From assembly GCA_023413135.1 (NCBI GenBank), contig JAEZQK010000120.1, positions 1 through 36,987 on the forward strand: a stretch of DNA of 36,987 nucleotides, read 5' to 3'. Under the pieces are notes generated by a model, which was not told the origin of the DNA, searched no databases, and worked only from the letters and a program-made list of their open reading frames with translations. This document shows positions 22,231-30,304 of this stretch, piece by piece (the first letter of the stretch is position 1; each line of letters starts with the position of its first letter). A program made the translations under genes and the position numbers. Source of the stretch: Bacillota bacterium (GTDB lineage: Bacteria; Bacillota; Clostridia; Christensenellales; Aristaeellaceae).

Positions 22231-22262
22231 GGCAGGGCGAAAAAAATGAGGGAGGGATCTAA

Positions 22263-22607
22263 ATGCAGTTGTTTGTTCTGATACTGAACAAGACGGAGTT
22301 TTTGGAACGAATACTTGCGAAAATGCTGGAAAAGGGGATCAGCGGGGCGACTATACTCGAAAGCACCGGGATGATGCGTGTTCTTGATGCGGAAGATGTG
22401 GATTCGCCTATGTTTGGCGCGCTGCGCCATTTGCTGAATCCCGAGCGGCTGGGAAACAAGACGGTATTTGCTTTGCTGAAAGAGGAGCAGATTCCCGTTA
22501 TGCGCAGCCTGATCCAGGAAGTGACCGGAGGGCTCGACAAACCGGATACAGGAATTGCCTTTGTGGTTCCTACTTCATTTGTGGAAGGACTGGCACAGAC
22601 GTTATGA
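22263..22607 (+). CDS. PII-like small signalling protein
   Basis: A 114-residue protein with the length and strand pattern of the PII superfamily: MQLFVLILNKTEFLERILAK at the start, GISGATILESTGM as second strand leading to a T-loop-like region (roughly residues 36-65), then KTVFALLKEEQIPVMRSLI and TGIAFVVP at the end. It lacks the GlnB/GlnK uridylylation signature. AGGGAGG lies before the ATG. Its stop overlaps the antiporter start (ATGA), so a direct regulatory partnership is likely, like SbtB with SbtA or GlnK with AmtB. The bound ligand (nucleotide or ion) is unknown. Confidence 0.72.
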   Translation: MQLFVLILNKTEFLERILAKMLEKGISGATILESTGMMRVLDAEDVDSPMFGALRHLLNPERLGNKTVFALLKEEQIPVMRSLIQEVTGGLDKPDTGIAFVVPTSFVEGLAQTL

Positions 22608-23785
22608 ACACCCTTATAGTTATTGCTATTGCTATTGGTGCCGGCCTTTTATTCAGCCGGATTGTTAAAGTATTGCATCTGCCCAATGTTACGGGTTATC
22701 TGATAGCCGGGCTGCTGATTGGGCCTTACGTGCTCAAGTTCCTGCCGCTTGAAATTGTAGAAAACATGGAAATCGTCACTTCCGTGGCATTGGGTTTTAT
22801 TGCATATGCAATCGGGGCGGAATTCCGCCTTTCCTATTTGAAAGAGATTGGGTCCAAGCCTATAACCATTACGGTCTGGCAGGGCATAATGGCTGTTGCG
22901 CTGGTGGATATTGGCCTTATGGCTCTTGGCTTCCCGCTTCCGCTGTGCCTGGTGATGGGTGCGATTGCAACTGCCACTGCACCGGCTGCCACGTTGATGG
23001 TTGTGCGCCAGTATAAGGCAAAAGGCGCTGTCTCAGGCATGCTGCTGCCTGTGGTTGCCATGGATGACGCGCTCGGACTGGTGGTCTTCAGCATTTCCTT
23101 GGCTATTTCCAAAGCGCTGAGCAGCGGAGCTGCCGTTACCGTTACGAATATGCTGCTGGCTCCCTTGCTTGAGATATTTGCTTCCCTGCTGCTGGGCACG
23201 GGCCTTGGATTTATTCTGGCGTATGCCTCGAAATTTATCAAATCACGCGGCAATAAGCTTGCCCTTACTATTATGTGCGTATTTGCTGCTGTTGGCTTGT
23301 GCGAAGCGTGGGAGCTCTCCTCCCTGCTGGTATGCATGATGCTTGGTGCCGTTATGGTAAATACCAGCAAGCAGAGCGATGCCCTTATTGAACAATGCGA
23401 CCGTTTCACCCCGTCGCTGTTCCTCCTGTTTTTCGTGCTGTCGGGCGCAGATCTGAATCTTGCTGTTTTGCCGACCATCGGTGTTTTGGGGGTTGGATAT
23501 CTTCTTCTCCGTTCCTTTGGCAAATGGCTTGGCGCATCGCTTGGCGCCAAGGCGGTCAGGGCTGATCCTAATATACGAAAATATCTAGGCCTGACATTGC
23601 TGCCCCAGGCGGGCGTTGCAATCGGCATGTCGATACTGGCTATCAATGCGTTACCCCAATACGGTGTCCAGATCAACGCGGTGGTCCTTTCAGCCACACT
23701 GATTTACGAATTGGTGGGACCGGTGATTACCAAGGTTGCATTGACAAAGGCAGGAGAAATTGAGCCTGCCAAAGTAACAGGCTGA
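22604..23785 (+). CDS. CPA2-family cation/proton antiporter (Kef/NapA type)
   Basis: A 393-residue integral membrane protein with about 12-13 helices. The CPA2 core is visible: TGYLIAGLLIGPYVL in the N-terminal part, the unwound-helix motif TATAPAATLMVVRQY, and the ion-binding VVAMDDALGLVVF with the Asp-Asp pair typical of electrogenic Na+/H+ or K+/H+ exchangers. GVAIGMSILA lies in the later core. There is no C-terminal RCK/TrkA-N domain, which in Kef proteins provides gating; the coupled PII-like gene may take that place. Ends at a terminator. Ion choice (Na+, K+) cannot be read from sequence. Confidence 0.88.
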   Translation: MNTLIVIAIAIGAGLLFSRIVKVLHLPNVTGYLIAGLLIGPYVLKFLPLEIVENMEIVTSVALGFIAYAIGAEFRLSYLKEIGSKPITITVWQGIMAVALVDIGLMALGFPLPLCLVMGAIATATAPAATLMVVRQYKAKGAVSGMLLPVVAMDDALGLVVFSISLAISKALSSGAAVTVTNMLLAPLLEIFASLLLGTGLGFILAYASKFIKSRGNKLALTIMCVFAAVGLCEAWELSSLLVCMMLGAVMVNTSKQSDALIEQCDRFTPSLFLLFFVLSGADLNLAVLPTIGVLGVGYLLLRSFGKWLGASLGAKAVRADPNIRKYLGLTLLPQAGVAIGMSILAINALPQYGVQINAVVLSATLIYELVGPVITKVALTKAGEIEPAKVTG

Positions 23786-23852
23786 CGGGTCGCTTGATCA
23801 TGGTTTCTTCATTCGTATCCCCGAAAATTTGTCCGTACTTTGTACAGCCTGC

Positions 23853-23876
23853 AGCCACCGGCTCGGTCCGGTGGCT
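23853..23876 (+). terminator. Terminator-like hairpin after antiporter
   Basis: AGCCACCGG (23853-23861) pairs with CCGGTGGCT (23868-23876) around a 6-base loop. The following GTTGCTTGT is only weakly T-rich. Confidence 0.65.
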
Positions 23877-24032
23877 GTTGCTTGTGGGTTATGGCTTGAC
23901 CACCTGGTTTTTTTCTGCAGGGAATGTTTTTCTACAAATAATGATGTAAGATTGTACGGAAATTGAAATATCCATTTACAATTTCGGAATAATATGGTAG
24001 GCTAAAAGTAACTTTTATGGAGGCGCCTGCCT

Positions 24033-26309
24033 ATGAGACGGAATTGGGCCAGACGGTTCAAATGCATATTGATCTGCCTGATGCTTTTGCTGCCGCAAAT
24101 GGCGCTGGGTGAGTATGCCACCCTCAAAATGGGCGACAGGAGCGAGGATGTGCTGCGCATGCAGCAGGCACTTAACGGCCTTGGTTATTCCCTGAAAGTG
24201 GATGGTATCTTTGGAAAGGGTACATATGCGGTGGTCCGCGATTTCCAGCGGGACCAGGAACTGAAGGTGGATGGGAAGGCAGGCAGTCAAACGCTGACGC
24301 GGCTGTATGAATTAACCGGCGGAAATGCGCCGGAGGCATCCCAACCGCCTGCCCCTGCGCAGGGAGAGCAAAGTACAATCACCCCTGCCCCGACTCCCGC
24401 CCCGACTCCTGCCCCGACTCCTGCCTTAACCCCGCCGCCGGGAGCGGAACTGGCAACGGTAACGGGAGGCAGCTTAAGGCTGCGCTCCTCGCGCAGCGCT
24501 ACGGCGGCCTGGAGGACCAGGATCCCCGACAAGGCCGCAGTCACCGTCACGCAAAGGGGAGATACATGGTGCGCTGTGACGTATGACCGCTTCAGCGGCT
24601 TTGTGATGACGAAATATCTGACATTTGAAAACACGGCGACTGCGGCGCCGGAAGCGACGCCCGCTCCGACGGGGAGTCCGACAGAAGCATCTGCGGCAAC
24701 CGAAAGCCCTACGGTAACTCCGCTTACGCCCACGCCTGCGCCGGATATGACACCGCCACCCGGAACGGAATTTGCCACAGTGACGGGGGGCGACCTAAAG
24801 CTGCGCTCCGCACCCAGCCAATCGGCCGTTCGGATCACCTCCATTCCGGATAAGACCAGGATTGGTGTAACCGAAAGGGGCGAAAAATGGAGCTCTGTCA
24901 TCTACAATGGCCGGAAAGGCCATGTAATGACGGAATTCCTGTCGTTTGAAAATACGACCGCACAGGCAACGCCGGAACCCACCGCCACCCCGCCGGTTGG
25001 GATGCCTGTGACCGGCGTTACCGCCAAGGTCATTGGCGGTGCCCTGCAGCTTTCGAAACAGCCGAATACGGAAGGGGAAAATTTCATTTCGTATATACCG
25101 GACCAGACGGTGCTTACCGTATTGGAAAAAGGTAATATATGGAGCAAGGTATCTTTCCTTGATTTCCAGGGATACGTGCTTACCGAATTCCTGGAGTTTC
25201 AAAGTAAATCAGAAACACCGGTGGCTACAACCGTTCCTGTTAATGAAGATGAGGCATTTTTGAGCCGTGCGGTCCCGTTTGCGACCAATTGTACTGCAGC
25301 GGTTACAGGCGGAAATCTGGATATGTATGCTGAATGCATAGGGAACAATCCTATAGCAACCATTCCGGACAAGGCGCAGGTGCATGTAAGCCGGATGGGC
25401 GAATTCTGGTGTCAGGTCACATATAACGGGAAGAGCGGATACGTAAGAACGCAGTACCTTATTTTCACCCAAGGCGGCGAGGCCCCGGTAGGCGCCGCGG
25501 CATCCTCCTCCACCGGCAAGACTGTCGTACGGGAGCCCCAGTCTTTTACTATCATGGTGGGAAGCAGCTGCGCGCTGACCCAGACACCCGGCGCCCAGGT
25601 GCGCGACTTTCTCGGCGGGGACGATACAATTGCCATGCCTGCCCAGTACAAGGGATATGCCTATATCACAGGCTATAAGGTGGGCAAGACACAGTTCACC
25701 ATGGTGGAGTATGATACCGAGGCGGAAACCACCTATCTCACCGTTGCCTACTTGACGGTGATCAAATACGACAATACCGATTTCCGCATCGACTACAGCA
25801 GGAACACGGCGTATGAGCGTGGGTGGGTCCAAACAAACGACTATCTGTTCCCGGTGGGCAGGGTGCATCACGTGTATGTCAAGATCCTTTCGGGAACGGA
25901 TACTAAGATTTCCTTTACCTCCACCAACCCCAGCGCCGCTTCGGTGGATCAGGATGGCACCATCACCGCGAAGGCGGCCGGCAGCACGATCATCGTGGTG
26001 GCCTGCGGCGGCGCGTCTATCCCCCTGAATGTAACTGTCTATTCCGCCACTACCGGCGGGGGTATGAACGCCTGGGTGGAAGCGGCACCGCTGAAGATGT
26101 ACAAAAGCCCCAGCGAAAGCGCAAACGTACTGACAACCATCCCCTTCAACTACAACCTGAGGCTGCTGGAGAAGGGCAGCGTATGGTGCAAGACGTATTA
26201 TAACGGTTATACGGGCTATGTAAAAAGCGACAAGCTGAAGTTTTTCTGCAACTCCGTCATCGACGCGTCGCCCGTCATCACCCCGCCTCCCCTTGCGCCA
26301 AAGAAATGA
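24033..26309 (+). CDS. Secreted multi-SH3 protein with peptidoglycan-binding and Ig-like domains
   Basis: A 758-residue exported wall-associated protein. Signal peptide 1-26; PG_binding_1 domain about 30-93 (MGDRSEDVLRMQQALNGLGY ... VDGIFGKGTYAVV); a Thr-Pro-Ala linker (115-137); bacterial SH3 domains at about 139-197, 246-304, 329-388, 421-477 and 678-738, the first two separated by further Pro/Thr/Ala linkers; a region 500-580 of unknown fold; and a BID_2-like Ig domain at about 605-670 (ISFTSTNPSAASVDQDGTITAKAAGS). No catalytic domain is evident, so it probably binds or senses wall material. TATGGAGG precedes the ATG. It stands alone between terminators, interposed in the phosphate block. 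Confidence 0.85.
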   Translation: MRRNWARRFKCILICLMLLLPQMALGEYATLKMGDRSEDVLRMQQALNGLGYSLKVDGIFGKGTYAVVRDFQRDQELKVDGKAGSQTLTRLYELTGGNAPEASQPPAPAQGEQSTITPAPTPAPTPAPTPALTPPPGAELATVTGGSLRLRSSRSATAAWRTRIPDKAAVTVTQRGDTWCAVTYDRFSGFVMTKYLTFENTATAAPEATPAPTGSPTEASAATESPTVTPLTPTPAPDMTPPPGTEFATVTGGDLKLRSAPSQSAVRITSIPDKTRIGVTERGEKWSSVIYNGRKGHVMTEFLSFENTTAQATPEPTATPPVGMPVTGVTAKVIGGALQLSKQPNTEGENFISYIPDQTVLTVLEKGNIWSKVSFLDFQGYVLTEFLEFQSKSETPVATTVPVNEDEAFLSRAVPFATNCTAAVTGGNLDMYAECIGNNPIATIPDKAQVHVSRMGEFWCQVTYNGKSGYVRTQYLIFTQGGEAPVGAAASSSTGKTVVREPQSFTIMVGSSCALTQTPGAQVRDFLGGDDTIAMPAQYKGYAYITGYKVGKTQFTMVEYDTEAETTYLTVAYLTVIKYDNTDFRIDYSRNTAYERGWVQTNDYLFPVGRVHHVYVKILSGTDTKISFTSTNPSAASVDQDGTITAKAAGSTIIVVACGGASIPLNVTVYSATTGGGMNAWVEAAPLKMYKSPSESANVLTTIPFNYNLRLLEKGSVWCKTYYNGYTGYVKSDKLKFFCNSVIDASPVITPPPLAPKK

Positions 26310-26355
26310 TCCAAAAGACTTTGCCATAACATTCGCTGCTCACCGGCAGCCAAAT

Positions 26356-26408
26356 GCGCTGTTTCAAAAGTAAGGATGCAAACCATACTTTTGAAACAGC
26401 GCTTTTTT
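26356..26408 (+). terminator. Strong intrinsic terminator after SH3 protein
   Basis: A 17-bp perfect stem (26356-26372 with 26386-26402) and a 13-base loop are followed by TTTTTT. It shields pstC from upstream read-through. Confidence 0.93.
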
Positions 26409-26516
26409 GCCGAATCCGTTCTTTCGTGAATCTTACATTGTCATGGCGGACCGCGCACACGATTCTTTTATACTGTCAGCGTATAGAATGTAAAGAAAGC
26501 GCAGGGACCGTAGAAC

Positions 26517-27392
26517 ATGAGGAAACGTGCCATCTTGGAAAAGGGGAGCAAGGCGCTGTTTTTTTTGTCCTCCCTGATCTCCGTGGCGGCGGTATTGTGT
26601 ATCTGCCTGTTTATCTTCGGCGGCGCAATGCCGGCGCTTCGGGAGGTAGGGCTGTGGAAGTTCATTGCCGGAACAGGATGGAAGCCCAACAATGATCCCC
26701 GGCAATTCGGGATCGCGTATATGATCATCGGCAGCTTTTACGTAACAGGCGGCGCGCTGCTCCTGGGTGTACCCATCGGACTGCTGGCCGCCATCTTTAT
26801 GGCCAAATATTGCCCCAGGCGTTTGTATGGGGTACTCTCCCAAGGCGTTTCACTGCTGGCGGGCATCCCCTCCATTGTATACGGTTTCTTTGGCATGATG
26901 ATCATTGTGCCTTTCATCGCGGATCATTTTCCCGGAAACGGCAACAGCATGCTGGCCGCGTCGGTGGTTCTGGCCATTATGATTTTGCCTACCATTATCA
27001 CCGTAAGCGAAAACTCCATACGGGCGCTGCCATCCTCATATTATGATGGGGCCATTGCCCTGGGGGCTACCCATACCGAGGCTGTGTTCTTTGTATTGGT
27101 CCCGGCGGCCCGCCGGGGTATTGTTACCTCCGTGGTGCTGGGCATGGGCCGGGCCATTGGCGAGACCATTGCCGTGGGCATGGTGGCGGGCAACAGCAAC
27201 ATACTGCCTTCCACCATCTTCAAATCGGTGCGCACGCTGACGGTGAATATCGTATCGGAAATGAGCTATGCCAGCGGGCTGCACTACGATGCGCTGATAG
27301 CCACCGGCGCGGTTCTGTTTGTGTTCATCCTGCTTTTGAACGTATCGCTTAATCTGATCACAAAGGGGGGCAAGGCGAATGAGAAAGGCTAA
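26517..27392 (+). CDS. pstC: Phosphate ABC transporter permease PstC
   Basis: Inner-membrane permease, 291 residues, about six helices. Family segments: GTGWKP in the first external loop, LLAGIPSIVYGFFGM, and the docking loop ALGATHTEAVFFVLVPAARRGI with GRAIGETIAVGMVAGN. First gene of pstC-pstA-pstB-phoU-phoP-phoR, overlapping pstA by 14 bases. AGGGA precedes the ATG. The upstream 100 bases hold TTACAT and CTGTCA elements that might be Pho-type sites but no clear promoter spacing. Confidence 0.95.
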   Translation: MRKRAILEKGSKALFFLSSLISVAAVLCICLFIFGGAMPALREVGLWKFIAGTGWKPNNDPRQFGIAYMIIGSFYVTGGALLLGVPIGLLAAIFMAKYCPRRLYGVLSQGVSLLAGIPSIVYGFFGMMIIVPFIADHFPGNGNSMLAASVVLAIMILPTIITVSENSIRALPSSYYDGAIALGATHTEAVFFVLVPAARRGIVTSVVLGMGRAIGETIAVGMVAGNSNILPSTIFKSVRTLTVNIVSEMSYASGLHYDALIATGAVLFVFILLLNVSLNLITKGGKANEKG

Positions 27393-28212
27393 GACGGCGG
27401 TTTTGACCGGTCTTTGCTGGCTGGCCACCGCTATCGCAATGGGTGCTCTTTTATGGATCATTGTCTATATCTTCATGGGTGGCCTGCCCCATATCAATTG
27501 GGAAATCCTTTTCGGACCCTATTCTTCCGACAACCCTTCCATGCGCTTTGCCATTGTGACAACGCTTATTCTGGTGGCAGTATCTTTGGTCATTGCCGGG
27601 CCGCTGGGTGTGGGCTGCGCCATATATCTGTGCGAGTATGCCAAGAAGGGCAGCCGCCTGGTAAAGATCATTCGGCTTGCCACAGAAACGCTGGCGGGCA
27701 TCCCCTCCATTATTTTCGGCTTGTTTGGGGCGCTGTTCTTCGGTACTGCATTGCACATGGGCTACTCATTGCTGGCCGGTATTCTGACAGTATCCATCAT
27801 GGTGCTGCCCACCATCATCCGCACATCGGAGGAGGCGATCCTCTCGGTTCCCGACTTGTACAGGGAAGGGAGCTTCGGCCTTGGCGCGGGCAAATTGCGC
27901 ACGGTGGTGTGCATCGTGCTTCCGGCGGCATCAAGGGGCATTCTCTCGGCGCTGGTCCTGAGCACAGGACGTATCCTGGGCGAGACGGCGGCGCTGCTCT
28001 TTACGCTGGGCAGCGTAGCAAAAATGCCGCAATCGCTGATGGATTCCAGCCGCACGCTGTCGGTGCACATGTTCATTTCCACCAGGGACGGCGGTATGGC
28101 CGGGCGGAACGTGGCCTTTGTGGCCGGCGTGACGCTGCTTGTTCTGGTAACGGCCATGAATCTCTTGACCAAGTATTTCAGCAAAAAGGCGGGGAAGTTC
28201 GGTGAAAATTGA
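27379..28212 (+). CDS. pstA: Phosphate ABC transporter permease PstA
   Basis: Inner-membrane permease, 277 residues, partner of PstC. Seen are the GGLPHINWEILFGP external loop, GPLGVGCAIYLCEYAKKG, LAGIPSIIFGLFG, the docking loop GLGAGKLRTVVCIVLPAASRGI and GRILGETAALLFTLG. Starts within the end of pstC and overlaps the pstB start by 11 bases, so all three are translationally linked. Confidence 0.95.
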   Translation: MRKAKTAVLTGLCWLATAIAMGALLWIIVYIFMGGLPHINWEILFGPYSSDNPSMRFAIVTTLILVAVSLVIAGPLGVGCAIYLCEYAKKGSRLVKIIRLATETLAGIPSIIFGLFGALFFGTALHMGYSLLAGILTVSIMVLPTIIRTSEEAILSVPDLYREGSFGLGAGKLRTVVCIVLPAASRGILSALVLSTGRILGETAALLFTLGSVAKMPQSLMDSSRTLSVHMFISTRDGGMAGRNVAFVAGVTLLVLVTAMNLLTKYFSKKAGKFGEN

Positions 28213-28948
28213 GCTTGAACACATCAATCTATATTACGGCACTTTGCAGGCGATCAAGGATGTATCGCTATCCATCCGGGAAAAGGAGATCACCGCTTTC
28301 ATCGGCCCCTCCGGCTGCGGAAAATCCACGCTGCTGAAGATCCTCAACCGCATGAATGATTTGATCGAAGGCGTGAAGATAGAAGGAAAAGCGACGCTGG
28401 ATGGCAAAAATATCTATCAGGATCTGGATGTGACGGATTTGCGGCGCCGGGTGGGCATGGTCTTTCAAAAGCCGAATCCCTTTCCTATGAGCATATACGA
28501 CAATATCGCCTACGGTCCCAGGACACACGGCGTCCGCAAAAAGACCGATCTGGACAGCCTGGTGGAAAAGAGCCTGCGACAGGCCGCCATTTGGGATGAG
28601 GTGAAGGACCGGCTGAAAAGGAGCGCCGTAAGCCTTTCCGGCGGCCAGCAGCAGCGGGTGTGCATCGCAAGGGCCCTGGCCGTATCTCCCGAAGTACTTC
28701 TAATGGATGAGCCTACCTCCGCGCTAGATCCCATCTCTACCAGCCGCATTGAGGATTTGATGATGGAACTGAAGGCGAATTATACCCTTGTCATCGTTAC
28801 ACATAATATGCAGCAGGCGGCCCGTATTTCCGACAGGACGGCATTCTTCCTCCACGGGGAAGTCATAGAATACAACGATACCCTGACGTTGTTTGCCCAT
28901 CCCAAAGAAACAAAGACGGAGGACTATATCACAGGGAGGTTTGGATGA
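28202..28948 (+). CDS. pstB: Phosphate ABC transporter ATPase PstB
   Basis: Cytoplasmic ATPase, 248 residues. Walker A GPSGCGKSTLLK, Q-loop VGMVFQKPNPFPMSIYDN (the PstB-specific KPNPFP stretch), signature LSGGQQQRVCIARAL, Walker B VLLMDEPTSALDP and switch VIVTHNMQQAARI are complete. The start codon is GTG at 28202 after GGGGAAG; its residues KIELEHINLYYG match the family start. Its end overlaps phoU as ATGA. Confidence 0.96.
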   Translation: MKIELEHINLYYGTLQAIKDVSLSIREKEITAFIGPSGCGKSTLLKILNRMNDLIEGVKIEGKATLDGKNIYQDLDVTDLRRRVGMVFQKPNPFPMSIYDNIAYGPRTHGVRKKTDLDSLVEKSLRQAAIWDEVKDRLKRSAVSLSGGQQQRVCIARALAVSPEVLLMDEPTSALDPISTSRIEDLMMELKANYTLVIVTHNMQQAARISDRTAFFLHGEVIEYNDTLTLFAHPKETKTEDYITGRFG

Positions 28949-29601
28949 TGCGCAGTAAATTCCAGCGGGAAATGCAGGAATTGAATGAAGAATTGAAACG
29001 CATGACCCAGTTTATTGAGGATACGTTGACAAACGCCATGGAGGCTTTGCGCACCGGCAGCCAAACCTTGGCCCGGCAGGTGTACGAAAACGACCACATC
29101 GCCGACGAACTGGAGCTGTCCATCGAGCGCAAGTCGCTGCTGATCCTTCTGTCGGAGCAGCCGGTGGCCAAGGATTTGCGCATCATCTCCACGGCGCTGA
29201 AAATGATCACCGACATGGAACGCATCTGTGATCAGGGGGCGGACATCGCCGAGATCGTGCTGCACCTTGGCGAGGAACCCAACGCCAGGCCGGCCCAGCT
29301 ATATACCATGGCCGAAAAGTGCGTCATCATGGTGAAGGAGGCTATTCACGCCTTTTTGACCGATGATACCATGCTGGCCGAGGCAGTAATCCAGTCAGAC
29401 GATGAAATTGACCGTCTGTTCATGCAGGTGCGGGGCGATCTGGTGGAAGATATATTGAAGGACCCTACCTGCTCCAGCCGGAAGATGGATGAATTGATGA
29501 TTGCCAAATATCTGGAGCGCATTGGCGATCATGCCCAGAACATTGCAGAATGGGTTATATTCGCAGTTACGGGTGAGCATAAAAACCGACAGATATTGTG
29601 A
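28945..29601 (+). CDS. phoU: Phosphate uptake regulator PhoU
   Basis: A 218-residue helical protein made of two three-helix PhoU repeats. Each carries a metal-binding E/DxxxD-type motif: KMITDMERICDQGADIAE in the first and KYLERIGDHAQNIAEWV in the second. PhoU bridges the Pst transporter and the PhoR kinase so that signalling is off when phosphate is plentiful. Translationally coupled to pstB and only 10 bases before phoP. Confidence 0.95.
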   Translation: MMRSKFQREMQELNEELKRMTQFIEDTLTNAMEALRTGSQTLARQVYENDHIADELELSIERKSLLILLSEQPVAKDLRIISTALKMITDMERICDQGADIAEIVLHLGEEPNARPAQLYTMAEKCVIMVKEAIHAFLTDDTMLAEAVIQSDDEIDRLFMQVRGDLVEDILKDPTCSSRKMDELMIAKYLERIGDHAQNIAEWVIFAVTGEHKNRQIL

Positions 29602-29611
29602 GGTAAACGCG

Positions 29612-30295
29612 ATGGCGAAAATTTACATTGTAGAAGATGATGAGAACATTGGAGAACTGATTGCCGCAACGCTTTCGGCTGCCGGTCATGATGCAATGCT
29701 GGTCCCCAACGCGGACAAGCTGGCGGAGAGGGTAAAGCAGGGTTTGCCCCAGCTTTTGCTGTTGGACATCATGCTCCCCGGCAAGGACGGCTGGGCGATT
29801 ATGAAATCCTGGAAAGAGGTGGCGGAAACCGCCGCCATCCCCGTGATCATCCTTTCCGCCAAGGGCGAAGAACTGGATAAGGTGCGGGGGCTGGAGATGG
29901 GCGCAGAGGACTACATTACCAAGCCCTTTGGTGTGCTGGAGCTGCAGGCCAGGGTCAAGACGGCACTCCGGCGCATGGAGGATGGGGGCAGCATCCTGCA
30001 TTTGCAGGATCTGTCCATGGATTTTGACAAGAAGGAAGTCAAAAAAGACGGCGTGCCGGTGAAGCTCACCCATCAGGAATTGGAGCTTTTGGAGTACCTG
30101 AGCCGCCATGCGGGCTTTGTAGTCAGCCGTGACAGGCTCCTGGAAAACGTGTGGGGGTATGACTTCAGCGGGGAAACCACAAGAACGGTGGACTTTCACG
30201 TGCGCTCCCTGCGCATGAAGCTGGGGGACAGCGCCGAAAATCCCAAATATATCGAAACGGTGCGGGGCTATGGCTACCGTATGAAAAAGGACTGA
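29612..30295 (+). CDS. phoP: OmpR-family response regulator, PhoP/PhoB-like
   Basis: A 227-residue two-domain regulator. Receiver domain: acidic pair Asp9-Asp10, phospho-acceptor Asp52 (LLLDIMLPGKDG), Ser82 in the switch position and Lys104 (YITKPFG). C-terminal winged helix: LTHQELELLEYLSRH and the recognition helix with TTRTVDFHVRSLRMKLG, ending GYGYRMKKD. ATG 29612 follows GTGAGG; the longer in-frame reading lies inside phoU and is rejected. Position after phoU and before a sensor kinase gives the phosphate-starvation role. Its DNA sites may include the repeats upstream of pstS and pstC. Confidence 0.93.
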   Translation: MAKIYIVEDDENIGELIAATLSAAGHDAMLVPNADKLAERVKQGLPQLLLLDIMLPGKDGWAIMKSWKEVAETAAIPVIILSAKGEELDKVRGLEMGAEDYITKPFGVLELQARVKTALRRMEDGGSILHLQDLSMDFDKKEVKKDGVPVKLTHQELELLEYLSRHAGFVVSRDRLLENVWGYDFSGETTRTVDFHVRSLRMKLGDSAENPKYIETVRGYGYRMKKD

Positions 30296-30304
30296 TCGGG
30301 CTTT

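Larger units (their letters stand above)
21811..22262. other. Gene-free interval: terminator, repeat, promoter and RNA leader
   Basis: The 452 bases between pstS and the PII-like gene hold, in order, the pstS terminator, a 135-base inverted-repeat element, an AT-rich stretch, a strong promoter and a structured leader with its own terminator. No coding frame is supported. Confidence 0.8.

Noticed and set aside
25209..26327. A 372-codon minus-strand frame
   Set aside because: Antisense to the SH3/Ig protein, no ribosome binding site and no recognisable domain.
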